A DNA stretch of 39,120 nt, from the NCBI GenBank assembly GCA_017469745.1, contig JAFUFS010000026.1, positions 1 to 39,120 on the forward strand. Direction: 5' to 3'. The DNA comes from Bacteroidales bacterium (lineage in GTDB: Bacteria > Bacteroidota > Bacteroidia > Bacteroidales > UBA932). The notes beneath the pieces are model-generated. The model saw nothing but the letters and a program-made list of their open reading frames with translations, did not search any database and had not been told where the DNA came from. Made by a program: the position numbers and the translations under genes. Of the stretch, positions 34,074 through 39,120 are shown piece after piece; positions within the stretch are counted from its first letter, which is position 1, and each line of letters opens with the position of its first letter.

Positions 34074-35061
34074 ACCCTACCAGATGATAGTAGACCTTCA
34101 GGAGAAACTCCAAGAATGATTTCTTCCCCTTCTTGAAAGATCCCCTCAGGAAGCGGAACCTGCGGGTCCTGAACAATGCCAGGTCATCCCCTGCAAAAAT
34201 CTGGGTCAACGGCGGGATTCCGAGAAAAGGATCATCCGCCAAGGCGGCTATGTCTTCAGGAATGGTCCCGCTCTCCTTTATCCTTCTTAAGGTGTCCCTG
34301 TCATTCATGATGAAATATTCCTTGCCAGGTTCAGGCCAGCTGCAAAGGTAATGGACGACTTTGGCATCCTTGAGATAACGGACTCCGTGCTTCAACTCGC
34401 AATTCCAGACATCGTCGAGATGACCGAGAACATGGCCGCACTGGATGTTGGCCTTGCAGTAGGAGGGCTGGTCCTGCGACACTCCGAGCGCGTAGCCTTC
34501 CAGGTAGAGAGAATGCCACAGAGAAAAGAACTTGTGCGCGATGGGAGTGTCCTTTGAATAGACTACTCCTCCGTTGAAGAAATCCTCTTCCCCGGAGATG
34601 TCGATTCCGATCTTCCTGCACACGTCGATGTCCGACTGGCGGTAAGGATTGTCCTTGAAAGAACAATGAGAATCACGGCAGGCGGCGACGTCGGTATCCT
34701 GGTCGTCTATCGCGTCAAGTGATGTTGTAACGATGGTGTCACAGTCGATATAGAGGAAATCACCCTCGACATAAGACCGCATGCCGGTCTTGAGCATCCT
34801 TGAACGCTTCTTGGCCGGAAGAGACGGATCAAGATCAATGACCGTCAGCTTTGTTGCCATCCTCTCAAGATCGCCCCCAAGGGCTCCCCTGTCCCGGAGG
34901 GACTCCTTGGTTGCCGTGTCCATCAGGATCTCGATGAACGCATCGGGATTATGGCGGCGTGCAGAATAAACGGACACAAAGAGCTGTTCCATGTAAAAGT
35001 CCTTCGTGCCGCTGACGATTACGTATAGGATCTTGGTTTTCATCATGAGATCGGTTTTCAT
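34060..35061 (-). CDS. GT-A-fold glycosyltransferase (GT8-like)
   Basis: 333 aa. ILYVIVSGTKDFYMEQLFVSVYSARRHNP at the start and GDFLYIDCDTIVTTSLDAI, with a DxD motif (DCD), match nucleotide-sugar transferases of the glycosyltransferase 8 type. EEDFFNGGVVYSKD and QDQPSYCKANIQC are the expected downstream landmarks. The C-terminus has a basic amphipathic segment (FKKGKKSFLEFLLKVYYHLVGY) that may attach it to the membrane. The ATG at 35061 overlaps the upstream stop as ATGA, supporting this start; MMKTK five codons on is an alternative. The donor sugar is not known. Confidence 0.85.
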   Translation of the reverse strand: MKTDLMMKTKILYVIVSGTKDFYMEQLFVSVYSARRHNPDAFIEILMDTATKESLRDRGALGGDLERMATKLTVIDLDPSLPAKKRSRMLKTGMRSYVEGDFLYIDCDTIVTTSLDAIDDQDTDVAACRDSHCSFKDNPYRQSDIDVCRKIGIDISGEEDFFNGGVVYSKDTPIAHKFFSLWHSLYLEGYALGVSQDQPSYCKANIQCGHVLGHLDDVWNCELKHGVRYLKDAKVVHYLCSWPEPGKEYFIMNDRDTLRRIKESGTIPEDIAALADDPFLGIPPLTQIFAGDDLALFRTRRFRFLRGSFKKGKKSFLEFLLKVYYHLVGYGKV

Positions 35062-35945
35062 TTAACCCTCGGGGGAAGAATGCACTGGCGGCCCAGTTCC
35101 TCAAGGTATTCCTGAGTAAAATAATTCATGTTGCCGCTCATGCTTGCGAATGTCATCTCCCCGAAATACAGTTCTTCCTGAGACTCATAAAAGTCCACCC
35201 TGACCTCAGGGAAACCTTCAGACAAACAAGATGCTGCCTCCAACATCCTCTCCAGGTTCTTAGGCCTCGGAATGGTACCTCCGCCGTCACGGTAATGGTC
35301 GGAGAACACCGAGACTTCGGGATGGACCTGCCAGTCGAGATCGTAAAGATTGAGTTCCACCGAATCTTCCTTCCGGTTCTGGCACGTAAGGACTGAAAAA
35401 GGCCTGCCGTCAAAGCACCACACCTTGTAGTCGACTGTCGATGAGGAATAGTCCTTCGTGTCAGCCGGCAGGAACTTTTCAGCCACGATCAGCGGCTTGA
35501 TGGAATTGTAGTACAGTTCTCCGTAACGATAGCCGTATTTCCTCCCCAGACAGGAAGACAGATGCGCGCGGAGTTCATCGGGATCGAATCCAGCCTGTTT
35601 GTCGACAATCCTGCATGAACCGCTGTCATGATTGCACTTTATGGCGAACTTATCCGGTAGAGACTGGAAATCTATGTCCGAAGCATCGCTCCATACTCCG
35701 AGAAGAGGGACCAGGATGTCCCCCAGACCCTTGGAAGAAACATATTCACGAACCTTGTACTTGTCAGAACACGCCGACCATCGGGACGTGTCGGAGAAGC
35801 ACATCAGCCATTGGATCTTCTCGTTTATGTCGCGAGGGGAATCCCAATTCACTTTGTAGCCTTTGCGCTTCATCCATTTCCTGTCAATCATGAACTGTTG
35901 GAAATGGTCCAGCATGAATTCTCTCAAAAACTTCATCAATCTCAT
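35058..35945 (-). CDS. TupA-like ATP-grasp protein of polysaccharide biosynthesis
   Basis: 295 aa from ATG at 35945. The TupA-like ATP-grasp family is recognised by INEKIQWLMCFSDTSRW, SDKYKVREYVSSKGLG, LPDKFAIKCNHDSGSCRIV, IVAEKFLP, VDYKVWCFDGRPFSVLTC, EVRVDFYESQEELYFGEMTFASMSG. Members of this family are thought to ligate amino-acid or similar groups onto polysaccharides, by analogy with teichuronopeptide TupA. The frame also reads back to a TTG at 35984, but the ATG lies after a good promoter (36000-36030) and matches the usual N-terminal helix. It is coupled by ATGA to the next gene. Confidence 0.82.
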   Translation of the reverse strand: MRLMKFLREFMLDHFQQFMIDRKWMKRKGYKVNWDSPRDINEKIQWLMCFSDTSRWSACSDKYKVREYVSSKGLGDILVPLLGVWSDASDIDFQSLPDKFAIKCNHDSGSCRIVDKQAGFDPDELRAHLSSCLGRKYGYRYGELYYNSIKPLIVAEKFLPADTKDYSSSTVDYKVWCFDGRPFSVLTCQNRKEDSVELNLYDLDWQVHPEVSVFSDHYRDGGGTIPRPKNLERMLEAASCLSEGFPEVRVDFYESQEELYFGEMTFASMSGNMNYFTQEYLEELGRQCILPPRVK

Positions 35946-35999
35946 CGAGGGTCCGTCATGAATATCTTCATAACCTACAATCAATTACATCAGTACGTA

Positions 36000-36030
36000 C
36001 AAAGATACATATTAAACGCGAGAAGAGCAA
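36000..36030 (-). promoter_or_regulatory. Internal promoter of the polysaccharide cluster
   Basis: On the minus strand TTG (36030-36028), 20 bases, TATCTTTG (36007-36000), a perfect TAnnTTTG. It lies between the flippase stop and the ATP-grasp gene, giving a leader of about 48 bases, and could transcribe the last four genes separately. Confidence 0.5.
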
Positions 36031-36032
36031 GG

Positions 36033-37583
36033 TTACGGCCTGCCCAGGAAACGATTGATGTACTTCTTGATGACTCCCAGAACAAACTCCCTTTCATTGC
36101 CGTTCAGTACCAGAGTATAGGACAATGACGCGATGAGCAGGATGCTGGTCAAGGACACGATCACAAGCCTCAGGAATGATGGTCTCATGAACACCAGGAA
36201 AACTGCAGGGACCGCAATGGAAACGATGGCGACGAATACAATCGGCAAGACTACGGCAGTGCAGAAAGATTTCACCGGGAAGCCTTCCTGTTTATTGCTG
36301 ATGTACAAACAGAATACATTCACCAGCAACTGAAGGATAAGCAGAATAATGTAAGACGTCGTCGGAGATGCGCCATTGCTGAATGCGATCCATGTAGCAA
36401 AGAAAGACGATATGTTCAGCAACCCTATGCCCAGGCAATACACTTTGACTCTGCCGGAAGCGATGATGAGCTGCCTTAGCGAATTCATACCTAAATCGAG
36501 AATAATGCATAGAAGAGTGACCCTGACGAAAGATGCTGTGTAGACTGGGACCTTTTTCAGCCATAGATCCAGGAGGTAATCGCACTCCAGGATTATAGGA
36601 GCGGAAACCATCAGGAGGAGCACCGAAGCAATCTTCACTCCCTTCCGGACAAGGTCGAATGAATATTCCTTGCTGCCTTCGGCATAGGACTTCGTCAGCT
36701 GGGGATTCAGGGCGCTCAGGAAATTCATGGCGAAAGGTTTTACGGTGCCTTCCACTTGGGAAGTCACTCCGCGGGCAGCATTGACCAGGACGCCGAAATA
36801 CTTGTTGACCATGAGGTTGATTCCGCTGTTGGTCAGGACTCCCGTTCCTGAACTGAAAAAGTTCCATCCCACGAATCCTGACATCTGTCTCACTATATCC
36901 TTGTCAAAGACAATCTTGCCGCGGCTCTCGCTGAAATGGCGGGTGCAGTACGCCCCATATGTAAGACGAACTATGACGGCAACGGAAAGCATGAGCAAGG
37001 AATATGTCTTCAGTTTGTCAAGGGAAGAAAGCATCAGCAGGATGGCTACCGAAAGTTTCAGCAATGCCTCCATTATGCCGATGACCGCAAAGGCAGACAT
37101 CTTCTCGTGAGAGATGATCATCGCATTGTACGGAACGCTCATCAGATTAAGGACAAGGATGCCGAGCGAACAGTGCAGGGCCATGCTGGCAGCCCCCATC
37201 CTCCCGGGAGGTATGTCCATGTGGCCATGGAGCCACCATAATCCGGCGGACTCCACTATCACAGCCAGGATCAGGCAGATCACGGCCTGAATGATGATAC
37301 TGGCTGAAAAGACCCTGTGAGTCTTGTCAGGATCGCCCTCACCCAAGGAATATGACATGAAGCGAAGGACGGCATTGGAAACAGCTACGGTCAGGATGGC
37401 ACAGAATGACACCACACCACCTACGGCATTATATGTTCCATAATCAGCTTCGCCAAGAGTCTGGAGTATGACACGGGACGTAAACAGACCGATGAACATC
37501 ATCAGCAGCATACGGAAGAAAAGGAAGGCCGTGTTTCTGGCAATCCTCCTGTTCTTCTCGTAATTTGATGTTCCTTCAGTCAT
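36033..37583 (-). CDS. Wzx-type polysaccharide flippase (MOP superfamily)
   Basis: 516 aa with about 12-14 membrane segments throughout, starting with NTAFLFFRMLLMMFIGLFTSRVILQTLGEADYGTYNAVGGVVSF, the usual N-terminus of oligosaccharide flippases in Bacteroidota. It would turn lipid-linked repeat units to the periplasmic face of the inner membrane. No Wzy polymerase or Wza/Wzc export gene is seen in the window. It begins 12 bases after the epimerase stop. Confidence 0.92.
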   Translation of the reverse strand: MTEGTSNYEKNRRIARNTAFLFFRMLLMMFIGLFTSRVILQTLGEADYGTYNAVGGVVSFCAILTVAVSNAVLRFMSYSLGEGDPDKTHRVFSASIIIQAVICLILAVIVESAGLWWLHGHMDIPPGRMGAASMALHCSLGILVLNLMSVPYNAMIISHEKMSAFAVIGIMEALLKLSVAILLMLSSLDKLKTYSLLMLSVAVIVRLTYGAYCTRHFSESRGKIVFDKDIVRQMSGFVGWNFFSSGTGVLTNSGINLMVNKYFGVLVNAARGVTSQVEGTVKPFAMNFLSALNPQLTKSYAEGSKEYSFDLVRKGVKIASVLLLMVSAPIILECDYLLDLWLKKVPVYTASFVRVTLLCIILDLGMNSLRQLIIASGRVKVYCLGIGLLNISSFFATWIAFSNGASPTTSYIILLILQLLVNVFCLYISNKQEGFPVKSFCTAVVLPIVFVAIVSIAVPAVFLVFMRPSFLRLVIVSLTSILLIASLSYTLVLNGNEREFVLGVIKKYINRFLGRP

Positions 37584-37595
37584 GTTAGAGCAATG

Positions 37596-38666
37596 TCAGC
37601 ATCCGGTCTGCCATTCGTTCTTGAACCACTCGATGAACCGTCCGATGCCGTCGTGGAGTGCAGTGGAAGGACGGTAGCCGAGTTCGTTCTCCAGTTTGCT
37701 GCAGTCAGCATAGGTCTGGTAGACGTCTCCGGGCTGCATGGGCAGGAATTCCTTTTTCGCTTCGACACCGAGGGCGCTTTCTATCTCAGAGATGAAATCC
37801 ATCAGCCTTACCGGCTGGCTGCAGCCGATGTTGTAGACCCTGAAAGGGACGGATCCTTCGCTGCGGCAAGATCCTTCGCTGCGGCAAGATCCTTCGCTGC
37901 GCTCAGGATGACAGGTGGGAGGATTGTCGATGACACGGATAGTACCTTCGACAATGTCGTCGACATAGGTGAAATCACGGATCATGTCGCCGCCGTTGAA
38001 CACCTTGATGGGATTCCCGTTGGAAATGGCGGTAGCGAAAAGCATCGGACTCATGTCCGGACGCCCCCAGGGGCCGTAGACAGTAAAGAAACGAAGGCCG
38101 GTGGCAGGGATTCCGTAGAGTTTCGAATAGGAATGGGCCATCAGTTCATTGGACTTTTTCGTCGCGCCGTACAGGCTCACAGGGCTGTCTGCCTTGTCAT
38201 CCTCGCTGAAAGGGACCTTTGTGTTCAGGCCGTAGACTGAACTCGACGAAGCGAAGACCAGATGTTTCACCTTGTTGTTCCGGCAAGCTTCAAGGATGTT
38301 CAGGAATCCTTCAAGATTGCTCCTGAGATAGGCATAGGGATTGGTTATTGAATACCTCACGCCCGCCTGGGCGGCAAGGTTTACTACCACGTCGAAATGC
38401 TCCTTCCTGAACAACTTGTCGACCAGAGACTTGTCACAGATATCTCCCTTGATGAAACGGCAGCAGGGCCAGGTCTTGCTGTTCTGACCGGCGCGATTTT
38501 CAAACGGTCCCTCGAAACCGTTCCTGGCGAGCCGGCCGTATTTCAGACGGACGTCGTAATAGTCGTTGATGTTGTCAAGGCCGATCACCTCATCTCCTCT
38601 TGCAGCCAGACGGCCGAATAGGTTGGCGCCGATGAATCCGGCCGCTCCTGTCACGAGTATCTTCAT
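37596..38666 (-). CDS. NAD-dependent epimerase, UDP-glucuronate 4-epimerase-like, with an in-frame repeat insertion
   Basis: 356 aa, extended SDR. NAD-binding VTGAAGFIG (5-13), DNINDYYD, FASSSSVYG, catalytic YGATK (166-170), RFFTVYGPWGRPDM, IRDFTYVDDIV and RVYNIGCSQPVRLMDFI. These fit UDP-glucuronate 4-epimerases (UDP-glucuronate to UDP-galacturonate). Residues about 252-272 read CHPERSEGS then CRSEGS twice: this is the translated dispersed repeat (37852-37913), lying in the variable loop before RVYNIG. The frame is intact and all catalytic residues are present, so it is probably active. It heads the polysaccharide operon. Confidence 0.93.
   Translation of the reverse strand: MKILVTGAAGFIGANLFGRLAARGDEVIGLDNINDYYDVRLKYGRLARNGFEGPFENRAGQNSKTWPCCRFIKGDICDKSLVDKLFRKEHFDVVVNLAAQAGVRYSITNPYAYLRSNLEGFLNILEACRNNKVKHLVFASSSSVYGLNTKVPFSEDDKADSPVSLYGATKKSNELMAHSYSKLYGIPATGLRFFTVYGPWGRPDMSPMLFATAISNGNPIKVFNGGDMIRDFTYVDDIVEGTIRVIDNPPTCHPERSEGSCRSEGSCRSEGSVPFRVYNIGCSQPVRLMDFISEIESALGVEAKKEFLPMQPGDVYQTYADCSKLENELGYRPSTALHDGIGRFIEWFKNEWQTGC
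37852..37913. repeat. Dispersed repeat with two extra 18-bp tandem partial copies inside the epimerase gene
   Basis: Two 18-bp units GATCCTTCGCTGCGGCAA (37852-37869, 37870-37887) are followed by the full form, GATCCTTCGCTGC then GCTCAGGATGACA (37888-37913). The full form is the reverse complement of the right copy at 30207-30233 less its final base. The unit length is a multiple of three, so the reading frame survives. Confidence 0.93.
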
Positions 38667-38688
38667 TTAGCAATTGATCTACAATCTG

Positions 38689-38719
38689 TAAATATAATCA
38701 ATTCTTGTGGTAGATCCAA
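38689..38719 (-). promoter_or_regulatory. Probable promoter of the polysaccharide operon
   Basis: On the minus strand TTGG (38719-38716), 19 bases, TATATTTA (38696-38689), one mismatch to TAnnTTTG, 22 bases before the epimerase ATG. The -33 part lies within the end of mtgA. Confidence 0.45.
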
Positions 38720-39120
38720 TCAGGATAAGAGAGTTTCGGCTCGAGGGCAGCGATCTGTCCAGCTCGGGAACTCACGTAAGATGAGGGTTTGCCGGCATCC
38801 CTTTTCAGTGGATTGGGAAGGCAGGCAGCGATAAGGCAGCTCTGACGTCTAGTAAGCTCCGCAGATGTGGTCTTGAAACAATGCTCAGCAGCAGCCTCAA
38901 CACCATACAATCCTTTTCCGGTCTCGATCACGTTGAGATAGACTTCCAGGATCCTCTCCTTCCCCCAGATATTCTCGATCAGGACAGTAAAATAGGCCTC
39001 AAGCCCCTTCCTGAGATAGGATCTGCTCGGAAGGAGGAATACGTTCTTGGCTGTCTGCTGCGAGATGGTGCTGGCGCCACGCATCTGCTTGCGCTTTCCG
39101 CTCCTGACCTCTTCACTGGC
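38698..39120 (-). CDS. mtgA: Monofunctional peptidoglycan glycosyltransferase MtgA, 5' part outside the window
   Basis: The open frame runs from the window end to the stop at 38698, 140 residues of a family 51 glycosyltransferase. Seen are [21 protein letters not shown], the helical region [42 protein letters not shown] and [19 protein letters not shown], all standard for MtgA; no transpeptidase domain follows, so it is the monofunctional type. The N-terminal membrane anchor and catalytic-glutamate region lie outside. An internal ATG at 39084 is not the start, because the frame continues as family-like sequence (SGKRKQ) upstream. It polymerises lipid II in the periplasm. Confidence 0.93.
   Translation of the reverse strand, partial: ASEEVRSGKRKQMRGASTISQQTAKNVFLLPSRSYLRKGLEAYFTVLIENIWGKERILEVYLNVIETGKGLYGVEAAAEHCFKTTSAELTRRQSCLIAACLPNPLKRDAGKPSSYVSSRAGQIAALEPKLSYPDWIYHKN

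Noticed and set aside
37852..37913. Short tandem repeats considered as a CRISPR or VNTR locus
   Set aside because: There are no spacers and the units lie in a coding frame; they are partial duplications of a known type of dispersed repeat.

Overview
The window looks like chromosomal DNA of a member of the Bacteroidales (phylum Bacteroidota) with roughly 50% GC. The grounds are SusC/SusD outer-membrane pairs, promoters of the Bacteroidota type (TTTG, about 19 bases, TAnnTTTG), a long SecA (1101 aa) with a C-terminal zinc motif, a PorT-like barrel protein, and dispersed TGTCATCCTGAG...GAAGGATCT repeats. I cannot fix the genus from sequence alone. No transposase, integrase, phage gene, CRISPR array or rRNA is visible.

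Layout. (1) 1-15767, all on the minus strand, is a nutrient-uptake locus. It holds a SusC-like receptor cut by the window edge, a secreted two-domain protein (histidine acid phosphatase joined to a phosphodiester-glycosidase domain), a SusC/SusD pair, an endonuclease/exonuclease/phosphatase-fold lipoprotein, and a second SusC/SusD pair that is a close paralogue of the first. There is no glycoside hydrolase or local regulator in view; every soluble enzyme acts on phosphate esters or phosphodiesters. All three susC genes have an inverted repeat with CGCAAAT-type half-sites at their promoters, and in two of them it exactly brackets the -7 box. (2) 15993-23492 holds housekeeping and metabolic genes: a glycosyltransferase coupled to trkA, an ABC-F ATPase with a DUF1232 protein, a GlpT-type organophosphate antiporter and uxaC. 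Two convergent pairs here overlap at their 3' ends. (3) 23620-30870 is a conserved core: grpE-dnaJ, rplS followed at once by tRNA-Arg, tRNA-Gly, bactofilin and secA, and an outer-membrane barrel protein. (4) 30982-38666 is a surface-polysaccharide cluster: glycosyltransferases, UDP-galactopyranose mutase, a TupA-like ATP-grasp protein, a Wzx-type flippase and a UDP-glucuronate-4-epimerase-like enzyme whose gene carries an in-frame dispersed repeat. (5) 38698 to the end is the C-terminal part of the peptidoglycan glycosyltransferase MtgA.

How the genes fit together (inference): the first 16 kb suggest uptake of a phosphorylated substrate. Surface or periplasmic phosphatases and phosphodiesterases would remove phosphate or phospho-sugar groups while the two SusCD pairs capture and import the product. 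The cluster from 31943 to 38666 would build a galactofuranose- and probably uronate-containing surface glycan. The most unusual points are the all-phosphoesterase SusCD locus with its promoter-bracketing palindromes, a similar 13-bp palindrome around the secA -7 box, the translated repeat in the epimerase, and an A19-U56 pair replacing G19-C56 in tRNA-Arg.
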